Positions 26,583 through 36,192 are shown, counted from the first letter of the stretch. The stretch is DNA of 62,238 nucleotides from Bacillus swezeyi (GCF_001969815.1 NZ_MRBK01000029.1:1-62238); one strand, 5' to 3'. Numbers and translations: made by a program. Notes: generated by a model from the sequence alone, not told the origin.

Positions 26583-26606
26583 AAAACCAGCGCACCGGCT
26601 GGTTTT
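26583..26606 (-). terminator. Terminator of spoIIB
   Basis: A 9-bp stem (AAAACCAGC / GCTGGTTTT) with a T run on the - strand lies just past the spoIIB stop. Confidence 0.8.
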
Positions 26607-26617
26607 TCTTTTATCCT

Positions 26618-27646
26618 TTACTTGATTTGACCCAGCAAAAGCTGCTGGCTTTTCCAGCCGTTCGCTGCCGTCGGATTCTCCAGCAGGTCTACAGCTTCAA
26701 GTATGCCCTCTTTTATTTTTTCAGTGTCTCCGTTCGATTGAATCCCATCGATTTCCGCTTTCAGATCAGCGATGTTTTTTGAGGTGACCTCAGCGCCGAG
26801 AATTGCCTTCGCCGACAGCTCTGCAGCTTCCTTAAATACCGGGGTCAATCCTGAAGCGAGTGAAATCGGAAGCTCCTTTCCGCCCCATGCTTCAAAATCA
26901 TTTTCTATTAATATCTGCCCAAGTTCAGATGTCATTTGCTTTTCCCCGGTTATGCCGGCAATGACATAAAATCCGTCATCTTTTGCAAGCGTTACGGCAG
27001 CATACCCCTTATCAACAATTTGAGAAGCCATAGCTTCCGCCCCTTCTTTTGAAGAAAACTTGCCCGCTTGGACGGCAAAACTTTTAAATTCTTCACCTGC
27101 TTTGCCGGCAGCTTTTTCTCCTTCTGTCTGCTGTCCGTCATCACCAGCTTTGGCCGTCTGGCTGTCTTCTGCATCTGCACCGAGGCTGCCCGATGCCGGC
27201 ACTCCTTCTTTATTGGCTGCCAGATTCAGCGCAAACACCCCAAGACCGGTGCCAAGCAAAACGGCAAAAATAATCGTTGCCGCGAAACGCTTAACAGGAT
27301 TTGAAAGTGATCTTTTAGCCTTTTGGTAGCTTTTGTTTTCGTTTTTCTTTTGATATGGCGCCACCACTTTCGGGTCGTCTTGATACACGTTTTCTTCTTC
27401 ATCCGGCGAAACCCATGTAAACTCGTCCGCCTCGGGTTTTCCGTCTTCTTTTGAAGCCGAAATTTCCTGTTCTGCCTTTCGCTTTTCTTCCCAATTCGAA
27501 AAGGTTAGTTTTTTTTCTTCATTTTTCTTTAAAAACTCTTTTTCAGTTCCGTAAATCGTCTCTTCCTTACCGTTGATCATCACTTTTAGCGGATCTTCTT
27601 TCGGCGGTTGTCCTGCAGAATTTCTCTTGCTTTTCCGTTTTTTCAT
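26618..27646 (-). CDS. spoIIB: Sporulation protein SpoIIB
   Basis: SpoIIB (342 aa) localises to the sporulation septum and helps septal thinning and engulfment. It has an acidic cytoplasmic N-terminal region, one membrane segment (about residues 120-142, AATIIFAVLLGTGLGVFAL) and an extracytoplasmic SPOR domain (about 190-260, FAVQAGKFSSKEGAEAMASQ). The start is ATG 27646 with GAGGG six bases upstream, and it aligns with B. subtilis SpoIIB. A longer open frame (back to 27784) is not supported. A TTGTTC-17-GATAAA promoter lies upstream. Confidence 0.93.
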   Translation of the reverse strand: MKKRKSKRNSAGQPPKEDPLKVMINGKEETIYGTEKEFLKKNEEKKLTFSNWEEKRKAEQEISASKEDGKPEADEFTWVSPDEEENVYQDDPKVVAPYQKKNENKSYQKAKRSLSNPVKRFAATIIFAVLLGTGLGVFALNLAANKEGVPASGSLGADAEDSQTAKAGDDGQQTEGEKAAGKAGEEFKSFAVQAGKFSSKEGAEAMASQIVDKGYAAVTLAKDDGFYVIAGITGEKQMTSELGQILIENDFEAWGGKELPISLASGLTPVFKEAAELSAKAILGAEVTSKNIADLKAEIDGIQSNGDTEKIKEGILEAVDLLENPTAANGWKSQQLLLGQIK

Positions 27647-27784
27647 GTCCTTCCCTCGCTTCCGTTCTAAAATTATAGTTAGCTTTAAGACGGAAACCCG
27701 CCCGCCTTTATGAAACGTGCCAGCAGAGGGAAGCCAAAAGGAAGGAGGAGTTCTCCTAAAGGCTGTCCCTCTTATTGTCCACAC

Positions 27785-27813
27785 TTTATCACAGCCCGAA
27801 AAAAAAAGAACAA
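27785..27813 (-). promoter_or_regulatory. Promoter upstream of spoIIB
   Basis: On the - strand TTGTTC (27808-27813), 17 bp, GATAAA (27785-27790). It lies between comC and spoIIB. Confidence 0.45.
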
Positions 27814-27853
27814 GACTTTTGTCGTCTCGCTCAAAAAGGTTTCGTCAATTTTT

Positions 27854-28603
27854 TCAAACAAGCATAAATTGAATATATCGATCTATCAATTGTTGGCCGT
27901 AAAAACAGGAAGCAAGCGTTCCGATCAAAATGGCAGGTGCAAAAGGCATCGGCTCCCGCCTTTTAACCTTTCCTGCCAGTATTCCGGCAATACCCAGCAC
28001 GGTTCCGGCCGCTGCGGAGAGGAAAAACACGAGAAATATCAGCCTGGAGCCGAGGACAAAACCAATAACGGCAAACAGCTTGACATCTCCCCCGCCGATT
28101 CCATTCCTTGTCACCACCACTGTAAACAGCGGAAGCAGGAAGCCGGCTATCGCTCCTGTCAAACTGGAATGCCACGGCTCAAGCGGAACCAGCACTCTGC
28201 CAATGACGAAAAAAGGCAGAAAAAAACAAAGGATGGCATCCGGAATCACCATATACACGACATCTGAGACAAAAACAATCAGCAGCAAGGAAATAAGAGC
28301 GAGTGCAATCACCAGTTCTCCCTGACAGCCAAACCGGAGCCCCGCCAAAACAAACAGCATGGCTGCAGACAGTTCAACAGCAGGGTAAACAATAGAAACA
28401 GGGCTTTTGCAGCCTCTGCATCTTCCTTGCAGAAATAGATAGGATAAAACCGGTATAAGCTCAAGAAAGGTCAGTTTGCGGCGGCAGACAGGACATGAGG
28501 AGCGGGGGGTGATCAGAGATATTTTTGCAGGTATGCGGCGGCCGGCGGCATTAAAAAAAGAGCCGAACACTAAGCCTGCTAGAAAAAGATATGCCAAAAA
28601 CAT
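27854..28603 (-). CDS. comC: Prepilin peptidase ComC
   Basis: ComC (about 249 aa) cleaves and N-methylates the competence pseudopilins (ComGC and others) for DNA uptake. It is a polytopic membrane A24 aspartic peptidase. In numbering from the GTG at 28618, the zinc-binding cysteines are Cys42/45 and Cys67/70 (CPVC, CRGC) and the catalytic aspartates are Asp119 and Asp178 (GGGDVKLFAV). I use ATG 28603, nine bases after GTGAGG, giving the same length before GSF as B. subtilis; GTG 28618 and ATG 28609 are alternatives. Upstream AAAAnnnnnTTTT-like boxes suggest ComK control. Confidence 0.93.
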   Translation of the reverse strand: MFLAYLFLAGLVFGSFFNAAGRRIPAKISLITPRSSCPVCRRKLTFLELIPVLSYLFLQGRCRGCKSPVSIVYPAVELSAAMLFVLAGLRFGCQGELVIALALISLLLIVFVSDVVYMVIPDAILCFFLPFFVIGRVLVPLEPWHSSLTGAIAGFLLPLFTVVVTRNGIGGGDVKLFAVIGFVLGSRLIFLVFFLSAAAGTVLGIAGILAGKVKRREPMPFAPAILIGTLASCFYGQQLIDRYIQFMLV

Positions 28604-28661
28604 AAGCATCAGCCTCACATGTGAATTTTCCCGGCTGGAACATATGCGGCCGGGAGCAGTT

Positions 28662-28716
28662 ATTTTAGCAAACAGAAAGAAATTTCGCTTTTCTAAAAAA
28701 TAAAAAATGCGCTTTT
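28662..28716 (-). promoter_or_regulatory. comC promoter with ComK-box-like AT boxes
   Basis: On the - strand an extended -10 TGCTAAAAT (TAAAAT 28662-28667) is preceded by AAAAGCGAAATTT (28680-28692, 7/8) and AAAAGCGCATTTT (28704-28716, 8/8 to AAAAN5TTTT). The two boxes are 11 bp apart, slightly more than the usual 8. The distal box lies in the folC terminator. Confidence 0.5.
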
Positions 28717-28741
28717 AGCCGAGGCTAAAAACGCATTTTTA
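28702..28741 (-). terminator. Terminator of folC
   Basis: A long hairpin pairs AAAATGCG with CGCATTTT and TTTTAGCC with GGCTAAAA, followed by T-rich sequence. Confidence 0.75.
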
Positions 28742-28745
28742 TTTC

Positions 28746-30044
28746 TCATTTTTTCAAAACCGACCTGACGGCAGAAATAAAGTAAAGCGAACCCGTGATG
28801 ACAACAACCGATTGTTCATCCACAGTTTTTTCTTCAATCAAATGAAAGACGGAGTCGATTTGTTCATCATATGTTTTATGGCTGGATCGGCTCTCTTCGA
28901 ACATCTTTTGGGCAGATTCGGCTCTCGGGAATTCAAAGGACGTAAAATGAATGGAAGACGCAAACGCCTCCATTTTGCGAATCATTTCTGTATATGGCTT
29001 ATCCTTTAATGCACTGAAGCAGACATGGACATTCCGATCCGCAAAGCGGGCCGCAATCGTCTCGGCCAGCCTGTCCACGCCCTCCTTGTTATGAGCACCG
29101 TCAATAAATGTCAGCGGTTTGTCCAAAATTTTTTCAAAGCGGCCGGCCCATGCCGCTTTTTTTATACCGGCACGTATATCCCGCGGGCTGATGTGTGCAT
29201 GTTTTTCAGCTGTCAGCCACTCAGCTGCAAGAATCGCTAAGGAGGCATTTTGCCGCTGATGGGTGCCGATCAGACTCGTTTCCATCTGTTCGTAATGATG
29301 AGCCGGTGTTTTAAGAGAAAACTGTTCGCCATCAGGCAATGAGTGTTCCCCATATCGTTCACACCGCTCATGAAGGGACATATGGGGGGATTCGTTTTCC
29401 TTTGCTTTACGTTTGATCACATCGGCCGCTTCAGGCTGGTGAACGGCTGTTAAAACGGGAACGCCAGGTTTGATGATCCCCGCTTTTTCACAGGCGATCT
29501 CTTCAAGCGTTTCTCCCAAAATCGCCGTATGATCATAGCCGATTGAAGTAATGACCGTCAGGATCGGTTCAATGACATTCGTTGAATCCAGGCGGCCTCC
29601 AAGGCCGGTTTCAAAAATAACAAAATCGGTCCTGCGGTACTTTGCAAAATATAAAAATGCACACGCCGTAATGATTTCAAATTCGGTAGCCGCTCCGAAT
29701 TCGGTTTTTTCAAGCTCGAGAACAAGAGGGCCGACTTCATTAAAGAGCGCCGTCCATTCTTCATCTGAAATCGGCATGCCGTCAACACTGATCCGCTCAT
29801 TAAAGGTGATGATAAACGGAGAAGTGAAGGTGCCTGCTGAATACCCGGCTTCATTTAATATCGAGCGGATAAAAGCGATCGTTGACCCTTTTCCGTTTGT
29901 TCCGGCTACATGGATGGCGTTGAGCTTTTTCTCAGGACGGCCAAGCGCTTCTAGCAGCCAATCCATCCGTTCCAAACCCGGCTTGACGCCAAATTTGAGC
30001 CTTCCGTTAATCCATCTGAGTGCTTCATCAAATGTTTTGAACAA
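28746..30044 (-). CDS. folC: Folylpolyglutamate synthase FolC
   Basis: FolC (432 aa) adds glutamates to folates to retain them in the cell. The Mur-ligase-type ATP loop is VAGTNGKGST (about residues 46-55). GLGGRLDSTNVIEP, SIGYDHTAILG and the C-terminal domain (about 300-430, DGAHNKEGVDRLAE) are present. The start is TTG 30044 with GAGAGGGA six bases upstream. It follows valS by 78 bp, with an intercistronic hairpin but no clear terminator, so the two are probably cotranscribed. Confidence 0.95.
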   Translation of the reverse strand: MFKTFDEALRWINGRLKFGVKPGLERMDWLLEALGRPEKKLNAIHVAGTNGKGSTIAFIRSILNEAGYSAGTFTSPFIITFNERISVDGMPISDEEWTALFNEVGPLVLELEKTEFGAATEFEIITACAFLYFAKYRRTDFVIFETGLGGRLDSTNVIEPILTVITSIGYDHTAILGETLEEIACEKAGIIKPGVPVLTAVHQPEAADVIKRKAKENESPHMSLHERCERYGEHSLPDGEQFSLKTPAHHYEQMETSLIGTHQRQNASLAILAAEWLTAEKHAHISPRDIRAGIKKAAWAGRFEKILDKPLTFIDGAHNKEGVDRLAETIAARFADRNVHVCFSALKDKPYTEMIRKMEAFASSIHFTSFEFPRAESAQKMFEESRSSHKTYDEQIDSVFHLIEEKTVDEQSVVVITGSLYFISAVRSVLKK

Positions 30045-30070
30045 GCGTATTCCCTCTCTTCAATGATGAA

Positions 30071-30105
30071 GGTGCTTTCCAGCCTTGCCTGAGGCCGGAA
30101 AACAC
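30071..30105. other. Intercistronic hairpin between valS and folC
   Basis: GGTG, TTTCC and GCC pair with GGC, GGAAA and CACC around a short loop. On the - strand there is no T run after it, so it is more likely an mRNA processing or stability element. On the + strand it is followed by six T residues. Confidence 0.4.
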
Positions 30106-30122
30106 CCTCTTTTTTCGGATTT

Positions 30123-32765
30123 TTAGTTTTTCAATTCAGCGATCCGCTTTTCTACAGCTTCCCGCTTAGCTGTATAATCGGCTTCTTTCGCCCGTTCTTC
30201 TTCAATGACGTGTTCCGGCGCTTTTTTGATAAAGCCTTCATTGCTTAATTTTTTCTGAACCCGTTCAACTTCCTTCGTCAGTTTATCGAGCTCTTTTTGA
30301 AGGCGGCTGATTTCTTCGTCAATGTTGATCAGACCCTCGAGCGGCAAGATCAATTCGGCTCCTGAAACGACAGCTGTCATCGCTTTATCAATCGCTTTGA
30401 CATCCGTTCCGATTTGAAGCAGGCTCGGATTTGTGAAGCGCTCCACATATGAGCGGTTCTCTTCAAGACGGGCAGCGATTTCCGTCGAGCTTGTTTTAAT
30501 ATAAAGCTCAATCTGTTTGCTGAGCGGCGTATTGACCTCGCTGCGGATGTTCCGTACGGCGCGGATCACTTCAACGAGAAGCTTCATATCTGCCGCAGCC
30601 TCTCTGTCGGAATATTCCTTGACGGCTTCAGGCCACTTCGCGACAGTAATAGATTCTCCTTCATGAGGAAGGTGCTGCCAAATCTCTTCTGTCAGGAATG
30701 GCATAAACGGATGCAGAAGACGCATCGTCTGATCCAGCACATACGCTAAGACGGAGCGGGTCGTCTTTTTCGCCGCTTCATCATCGCCGTAAAGCGGAAG
30801 TTTGGCCATTTCGATGTACCAGTCGCAGAAATCGTCCCAAATAAAATTGTAAAGGTGGCGGCCGACTTCACCGAATTCATATTTTTCAGCGAGCTGTGTC
30901 ACCGTTTCAATCGTTTCATTCAACCTCGTTAAAATCCACTTGTCGGCGACCGATTTTTCACCGGATAAATCGAGTTCATCGTATGTCATGCCATCCATAT
31001 TCATTAATGCAAACCTTGAGGCATTCCAAATCTTGTTCGCAAAATTCCATGTTGATTCAACTTTTTCAAAGCTGAAGCGCAGATCCTGTCCAGGCGAGCT
31101 TCCTGTCGCAAGGAAGTAGCGCAGTGAATCAGCTCCGTACTTATCGATCACTTCCATAGGATCGACGCCGTTTCCGAGTGATTTGCTCATCTTACGGCCC
31201 TGGTCATCGCGGATGAGTCCGTGAATCAAGACATCTTTAAACGGACGTTCTCCCGTAAACTCGATACCTTGAAAGATCATTCTGGATACCCAGAAGAAAA
31301 TAATATCATAACCGGTCACAAGGACGTTTGTCGGATAATAGCGCTTGAAATCTTCAGCGTCAATATCAGGCCATCCCATCGTTGAAAACGGCCACAGCGC
31401 CGAGCTGAACCACGTATCAAGAACATCTTTGTCCTGTTCCCAGCTTTCGGCGTCTTCAGGCGCTTCAAGTCCGACATAGACTTCACCTGTTTCTTTATGA
31501 TACCAGGCCGGAATCCGATGACCCCACCACAGCTGACGGGAGATGCACCAATCACGGATATTTTCCATCCAGTGAAGATATGTTTTTTCAAAGCGGTCTG
31601 GAACAAAATTGACTTTCCCTTCGCTTCTTTGCAATTCGATTGCCGCATCGGCAAGCGGCTGCATGTGGACGAACCATTGTGTTGAAAGGTACGGTTCAAC
31701 GACTGCGCCGCTGCGCTCGCTATGTCCGACGGAATGCGCATGCTCTTCGATTTTGAAAAGAACGCCCTGTTCTTGAAGGTCTTTGATGATTGCTTTGCGG
31801 CAGTCAAAACGATCCATTCCTTTATACTGAAGGGCATTGTCATTCATTGTTCCGTCTTCATTCATGACAAGAATCCGTTCAAGGTTGTGGCGGTTTCCGA
31901 TTTCAAAATCGTTCGGATCATGGGCAGGCGTGATTTTAACAGCGCCTGAGCCGAATTCCATATCGACGTATTCATCTGGGACAATCGGAATTTCTCTTCC
32001 GGTGATCGGCAGAACAACCGTTTTTCCGATTAAATGTTGATACCGTTCATCTTCTGGATGCACCGCGACTGCCGTGTCTCCCAGCATGGTTTCAGGACGG
32101 GTTGTCGCAATCTCAATGGAGCCTGAACCGTCTGTCAGCGGATAGCGCATATGATAGAACGCGCCTTGAACATCTTTATAAACGACTTCAATATCAGACA
32201 AAGCCGTCTTTGTCGCAGGGTCCCAGTTGATAATATATTCCCCGCGGTAGATCAGGCCCTTTTCATAAAGCTTGACGAAAACTTCGCGGACCGATTTTGA
32301 AAGCCCTTCATCAAGGGTGAAACGCTCTCTTGAATAATCGAGGCCAAGGCCGATTTTTGCCCATTGGCTGCGAATGAAGTCGGCGTACTCCTCTTTCCAC
32401 TTCCATGTTTCTTCAAGGAATTTTTCGCGTCCCAGGTCATAGCGTGTTTTGCCTTCTTCACGGAGCTTTGCTTCAACCTTTGCCTGTGTGGCAATTCCAG
32501 CATGGTCCATCCCCGGCAGCCAGAGCACGTCATATCCCTGCATCCGTTTCATTCTTGTCACAATATCCTGCAGCGTCGAATCCCAAGCATGCCCCAAGTG
32601 CAGCTTTCCGGTTACATTCGGCGGGGGGATGACAACGGTATACGGCTCTTTTTCCGGATCGTTTGCGGCTTCAAAAAATTTGCCGTTCACCCAATATTCA
32701 TATCTGTCTTTTTCAATTACGGCCGGATCATATTTTGTCGGCATCGTCAGTTCTTGTTTATCCAT
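30123..32765 (-). CDS. valS: Valyl-tRNA synthetase
   Basis: ValRS (880 aa, the B. subtilis length) charges tRNA-Val. The class I signatures are KLHLGHAW (HIGH, about residues 53-60) and [11 protein letters not shown] (KMSKS, about 523-533). The inserted editing domain contains [18 protein letters not shown]. The anticodon-binding domain and a C-terminal coiled coil (about 810-880, [20 protein letters not shown]) complete it. Expression is controlled by a T-box leader with a valine specifier upstream. folC follows. Confidence 0.98.
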   Translation of the reverse strand: MDKQELTMPTKYDPAVIEKDRYEYWVNGKFFEAANDPEKEPYTVVIPPPNVTGKLHLGHAWDSTLQDIVTRMKRMQGYDVLWLPGMDHAGIATQAKVEAKLREEGKTRYDLGREKFLEETWKWKEEYADFIRSQWAKIGLGLDYSRERFTLDEGLSKSVREVFVKLYEKGLIYRGEYIINWDPATKTALSDIEVVYKDVQGAFYHMRYPLTDGSGSIEIATTRPETMLGDTAVAVHPEDERYQHLIGKTVVLPITGREIPIVPDEYVDMEFGSGAVKITPAHDPNDFEIGNRHNLERILVMNEDGTMNDNALQYKGMDRFDCRKAIIKDLQEQGVLFKIEEHAHSVGHSERSGAVVEPYLSTQWFVHMQPLADAAIELQRSEGKVNFVPDRFEKTYLHWMENIRDWCISRQLWWGHRIPAWYHKETGEVYVGLEAPEDAESWEQDKDVLDTWFSSALWPFSTMGWPDIDAEDFKRYYPTNVLVTGYDIIFFWVSRMIFQGIEFTGERPFKDVLIHGLIRDDQGRKMSKSLGNGVDPMEVIDKYGADSLRYFLATGSSPGQDLRFSFEKVESTWNFANKIWNASRFALMNMDGMTYDELDLSGEKSVADKWILTRLNETIETVTQLAEKYEFGEVGRHLYNFIWDDFCDWYIEMAKLPLYGDDEAAKKTTRSVLAYVLDQTMRLLHPFMPFLTEEIWQHLPHEGESITVAKWPEAVKEYSDREAAADMKLLVEVIRAVRNIRSEVNTPLSKQIELYIKTSSTEIAARLEENRSYVERFTNPSLLQIGTDVKAIDKAMTAVVSGAELILPLEGLINIDEEISRLQKELDKLTKEVERVQKKLSNEGFIKKAPEHVIEEERAKEADYTAKREAVEKRIAELKN

Positions 32766-32803
32766 TTTTAAACCTCCAGCAATGTTAAACGGCTGATCAA
32801 TAG

Positions 32804-33086
32804 AAAAGAGCCCTCTTTATCCTAATAAAAGGACGAAGAGAACTCTTTCGCGGTACCACCTTTTTTCATGAATGCTAAACACACATTCATGCACTTAAAT
32901 GGGATAACGGGACTTTCCCGAATTTCTCTACTTTTCGGTTCAAGAAATTGCGCTCCTGGGCGACCTTCCAAAAAAGACTGGCTGGGAAGCCTTTCAGCAT
33001 GGGCATCCCTCTCTGTAAGCGTCTGTTTTTGTACTCTTCCCATTCAAAGCGGGTGTCTATTGATCTTTCAGCACGTACTTTTTCTT
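32804..33086 (-). ncRNA. T-box riboswitch leader of valS (Val)
   Basis: The T-box core GGTGGTACCGCG (- strand, near 32849-32862) is followed by the terminator stem (32804-32848). Upstream, stem I contains the conserved GCTGAAAGGC element. A likely specifier is GTC at 32962-32964 (context GGAAG-GTC-GCCC), matching valine. Uncharged tRNA-Val should stabilise the antiterminator and allow valS expression. Confidence 0.88.
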
Positions 33087-33092
33087 GTTCTT

Positions 33093-33122
33093 ATATTACT
33101 AAATCTTTTTCAATTTCGTCAA
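33093..33122 (-). promoter_or_regulatory. Sigma-A promoter of the valS T-box
   Basis: On the - strand TTGACG (33117-33122), 18 bp, TAATAT (33093-33098), at the expected distance before stem I. Confidence 0.7.
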
Positions 33123-33223
33123 TCATCTTTTCCGTTTTTATCTTGTTTTATACAAGGCTGGGCCATGCACACGAGTTTATTTTTCTCATATGATGCTGTA
33201 ACGAAAAGGAGAGGAGGCATAAG

Positions 33224-33415
33224 GTGCGAAAAAAATTCAACACACACTCACTCCAGCCTTGGCTGAAACAAATCAGGCTTGTCGCTGTCCAGATCGTCCT
33301 CCCGATTACGATCTTTCAAGGCATTCGAACCATTATCTTCCCAACGACATTTGACGTTCTCCTTTTGGGCATTTTGATATTCCTTGCATGCGCCTTCCAC
33401 CTTGATTGGATTTAA
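33224..33415 (+). CDS. Small 63-aa membrane protein, unknown
   Basis: GTG 33224 follows AAAAGGAGAGGAGG, a very strong ribosome binding site, and opens a 63-aa frame. The N-terminal 15 residues are basic and polar; the rest is hydrophobic with two possible membrane helices (LVAVQIVLPITIFQGI and VLLLGILIFLACAFHL) separated by RTIIFPTTFD. Its place between valS and ysxE corresponds to the small B. subtilis gene yszA, but I cannot confirm homology. It is convergent with ysxE, whose terminator lies just past its stop. Confidence 0.7.
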   Translation: MRKKFNTHSLQPWLKQIRLVAVQIVLPITIFQGIRTIIFPTTFDVLLLGILIFLACAFHLDWI

Positions 33416-33422
33416 TGCATGC

Positions 33423-33452
33423 AAAAAAGTCCGCATCATGATGATGGGGACT
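33423..33452 (-). terminator. Terminator of spoVID-ysxE
   Basis: AGTCC and CATCAT pair with ATGATG and GGACT, followed by six T residues on the - strand. The hairpin overlaps the last ysxE codons. Confidence 0.65.
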
Positions 33453-34458
33453 CTGTTTCTTCCTGCAATTTTCGGTTTTCTTCTGTTTCAAGGATATTCA
33501 TCACGAGCGGCTCGGCATTTTTCATTTGCCAATACGCCTTCAGCAGCCTCGTACAAGCTTCTTGTTCTCCGATTCTCTTCTCTGTCTGATAGCGGTCGAG
33601 CACAGAAAAGACCGCCCCAGGGTAAGCCATATAGCTTAAGAATAAACGGATTTCTTCCTCTTGCAAAGGATAAACATTGTGATACGTATAAAACCAGTTT
33701 ACACAATCTGTGCACATCACAGGATTGGTCTTAAACATTCTGGTGTAAAACACGATCAGATCATTCGCAGGCGGTGCATATCCCGTTTTTTCAAAGTTTG
33801 TAAAATAGCCAGTTCCCATATCGTTATACAGAAAATGACGAACCGACAATTGTCCGTGGTTTAAAACAATTCTGGAAGACTCTTTATCTTTGATGGCTTC
33901 TTGCCACTCATCAAGGCGGCTAAGCGCGAAATCAACGGCTGATATCGTCTCTCTGTAATACATAGCTGCCTGAAGCTGAAAAGGGGACATATACCATTCG
34001 GTTTCCGCTCTGCTTACCATTTCTTCATATTTTCGCTTCTGCGCCTCCCATTCGCTTTTTGTCCTTTGATAGTGCCTGAGTATATCTTCCCGCCTCATTC
34101 CAAGCTCTTTTTCCGTTTTCTGATGGAGAAGCGCGATTTCTTTAAACAAATATTCGTGTTTCTGATCCCGCTCTTCCTCTCTTTCAAGAGCGAGCCATGG
34201 CATTAAATAGCAAACTTCAGCACCCGCTCCGGTCAAAAATTCCCCACCGCGATTTCTGTAGACGGGAACAAAATGTCTATAGCCTTTTTCCTCCAGCATG
34301 ATCATCTGTTCTGTAAAACGGGCGTTCCTTGAAGCTTCTAGTTTTTTTAAAGCAAATACACCGTGATCTGTATACACCTTCCATACTTTTGAACTGACAG
34401 GCTCTATATATTCAGCCCTAAGACCGTATTCATTTAAAACAGACTGGATGTCTTCCAT
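33436..34458 (-). CDS. ysxE: Spore coat-associated kinase-like protein YsxE
   Basis: YsxE (340 aa from ATG 34458) belongs to the CotS/YutH family, with an aminoglycoside-phosphotransferase-like fold and a role in the spore coat. The kinase N-lobe pattern is [11 protein letters not shown]. The catalytic-loop region [14 protein letters not shown] departs from a standard HGD, so activity is doubtful. ATG 34458 is chosen with GTGGTG six bases upstream; a GTG at 34470 is the alternative. It follows spoVID by 27 bp, sharing its sigma-E promoter. Confidence 0.88.
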   Translation of the reverse strand: MEDIQSVLNEYGLRAEYIEPVSSKVWKVYTDHGVFALKKLEASRNARFTEQMIMLEEKGYRHFVPVYRNRGGEFLTGAGAEVCYLMPWLALEREEERDQKHEYLFKEIALLHQKTEKELGMRREDILRHYQRTKSEWEAQKRKYEEMVSRAETEWYMSPFQLQAAMYYRETISAVDFALSRLDEWQEAIKDKESSRIVLNHGQLSVRHFLYNDMGTGYFTNFEKTGYAPPANDLIVFYTRMFKTNPVMCTDCVNWFYTYHNVYPLQEEEIRLFLSYMAYPGAVFSVLDRYQTEKRIGEQEACTRLLKAYWQMKNAEPLVMNILETEENRKLQEETESPSS

Positions 34459-34485
34459 TCCGTTCACCACATTTTTGCAAATACA

Positions 34486-36045
34486 TTAGGCATGGCTATT
34501 ATGATAATCAGGAATATATAGTATTTGTCCTTCTTTTAATTCCTCATCAAGAGAAAGGGTATTCATTCGTATGAGCTGCTGAGCATTAATGTCGTAGCGT
34601 TCGCACAGAAGATCGATTGTATCATTTTGCTGAACGATGCACATCCTCATTCGCGAAAACTCCTCCTCTCCCTGCTTTGTAAACAATTTTGTCAAATAAA
34701 GAGCATTATCATTCTCTTTAGCGGATACATTCTCTTCATCATATTCATCTCTTGCTTCTTTTTCAGGCTCTGTCTGCTCATGAAACGAGTATTCAGGAAT
34801 CTCGATCGTTTCGCCTGCTTCCTCTTCTTCTGCTGATTCCTGGGTTACTTCAATGTCAAATGAATCCGGCTCTCTTTCCTCTTCTTCATTTTCTAAGAGA
34901 GGAGGAGCGCCGAAAAACGGTGTTTCTTTTGTTTCTTCATCACCGGTATAAGACCTGTAAAGCGGTTCCGGCTCTTCGCTTTCTTCTCTTTTCAGCTCAA
35001 CTTTAGCATCTTCGGCATATTCAGCGGTTTCCAGTGAGTCTTCAGAGCTTTCACTGGTTTCCAGTTGAGTTTCAGCATCATCGGGGCTTTCATGGGATTC
35101 TGCTTGGGCTTTCGGATCTTCACGGCTTTCATGGGATTCTGCTTGAGCTTTCGGATCTTCACGGCTTTCATGGGATTCTGCTTGAGCTTTCGGATCTTCA
35201 CGGCTTTCATGGGATTCTGCTTGAGCTTTCGGATCTTCACGGCTTTCATGAGATTCTGCTTGAGCTTTCGGATCTTCACGGCTTACATGAGATTCCGTTT
35301 GAGCTTCCAGTTCACGTTTTGCCCTTTCTGCTGCAGACAAAGACGCTGTGAAAAACGGTTTTGCTTCACTTTCAGAATGTCCGAGGAACGACTGATAAAT
35401 CGGCACTGTTTCTTCACCGGTCTCCTCATCTGCTTTTTCCGCCTCATCGTATAGCTGCCCGGCTTGATCATCGTACGGACTTTCCAGATTAATCAAGAAT
35501 TCTTGCTCTGAATCGGCTTCTTCTCTTTCGCCGGCTCTGTAGACCGGCTCAAGTTCCTCCTCTGCTTGAGCTGCAGATTCAAAATCAGGCGGGGTATGAA
35601 CCTTTTCTCTCTCATCCGCTTCACCGCTCACATTCAGCAGGCCTTCAATTGCCAAGTCCGCCTGAATCGTCAGCATCCGGGCATCTGTCAGCTGATAATC
35701 GAAAGCATCAATAAATACAAACACGTCATTTAAATGATTGACTTTGTTTTTCGGGATTGTAATATCCACAGGGAAACAATGCGTCAGCTCCGCGCTGCCG
35801 TCCCCATTCAGCTTCACGTCTTCCACAAATCGGCTTGTCGCAGGCAGCTGAGCATACTCCCGGGTTTGATCTATGTTGTATTCGCCTGTCAGCTCTAATG
35901 ACCCTCGTATTGATACATAATCATTTACTTCCTGAACGGAAATATCCGGATCCAATGAAATCGATAATAGTTCGGATACTTCCTGTCCTTTTTGAAAACA
36001 GATCGACTCTTCTACAGAAAATTGCAAACGATTGTTTTGCGGCAA
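34486..36045 (-). CDS. spoVID: Spore coat morphogenetic protein SpoVID
   Basis: SpoVID (519 aa) drives encasement of the spore by coat proteins and binds SafA. A conserved N-terminal domain (about residues 1-145) is followed by a long acidic, low-complexity middle with a 13-residue tandem repeat (AQAESHESREDPK-like, about residues 248-325). A C-terminal LysM domain ends the protein (about 466-515, CIVQQNDTIDLLCERYDINA...QILYIPDY). The start is TTG 36045 with GGAGG eight bases upstream. The sigma-E promoter lies at 36093-36121. Acidic repeats of this length are a local elaboration; their effect is unknown. Confidence 0.95.
   Translation of the reverse strand: MPQNNRLQFSVEESICFQKGQEVSELLSISLDPDISVQEVNDYVSIRGSLELTGEYNIDQTREYAQLPATSRFVEDVKLNGDGSAELTHCFPVDITIPKNKVNHLNDVFVFIDAFDYQLTDARMLTIQADLAIEGLLNVSGEADEREKVHTPPDFESAAQAEEELEPVYRAGEREEADSEQEFLINLESPYDDQAGQLYDEAEKADEETGEETVPIYQSFLGHSESEAKPFFTASLSAAERAKRELEAQTESHVSREDPKAQAESHESREDPKAQAESHESREDPKAQAESHESREDPKAQAESHESREDPKAQAESHESPDDAETQLETSESSEDSLETAEYAEDAKVELKREESEEPEPLYRSYTGDEETKETPFFGAPPLLENEEEEREPDSFDIEVTQESAEEEEAGETIEIPEYSFHEQTEPEKEARDEYDEENVSAKENDNALYLTKLFTKQGEEEFSRMRMCIVQQNDTIDLLCERYDINAQQLIRMNTLSLDEELKEGQILYIPDYHNSHA
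35071..35304 (-). repeat. 39-bp tandem repeat in spoVID (about six units)
   Basis: Five units begin at 35110, 35149, 35188, 35227 and 35266, exactly 39 bp apart and nearly identical. A sixth, diverged in its first third, begins at 35071. Each encodes a 13-residue Glu/Ser/His-rich unit, so copy-number change would keep the frame. Confidence 0.92.
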
Positions 36046-36092
36046 AATGATATCCTCCCTTCACCTAATTTTTAAAATTAGATGTCAGTAAA

Positions 36093-36121
36093 GATGTATG
36101 AAAAAAACCGGCAGAATATGA
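36093..36121 (-). promoter_or_regulatory. Sigma-E promoter of spoVID-ysxE
   Basis: On the - strand TCATATT (36115-36121, 7/7), 14 bp, CATACATC (36093-36100, 7/8). Confidence 0.75.
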
Positions 36122-36153
36122 ACAGAAATATCAGCATGTGTTTTTGAACGCAA

Positions 36154-36183
36154 ACAAAAAAGCCGCCGGCAATACCGGCGGCT
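36154..36183 (-). terminator. Terminator of the hem operon
   Basis: A 9-bp GC-rich stem (AGCCGCCGG / CCGGCGGCT) is followed by six T residues on the - strand, right after hemL. Confidence 0.9.
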
Positions 36184-36192
36184 CTGCTTGCT

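Noticed and set aside
27646..27784. 46-codon N-terminal extension of SpoIIB
   Set aside because: No ribosome binding site, and family alignment starts at MKKRKSKRN.
35034..35454. Leucine-rich-repeat-like protein on the + strand of spoVID
   Set aside because: It is the antisense shadow of the acidic repeat.
34992..35471. Long open frames on several other frames of the spoVID repeat region
   Set aside because: They arise because a 39-bp repeat stays open in any frame that lacks a stop in one unit; none has a ribosome binding site and spoVID explains the strand.
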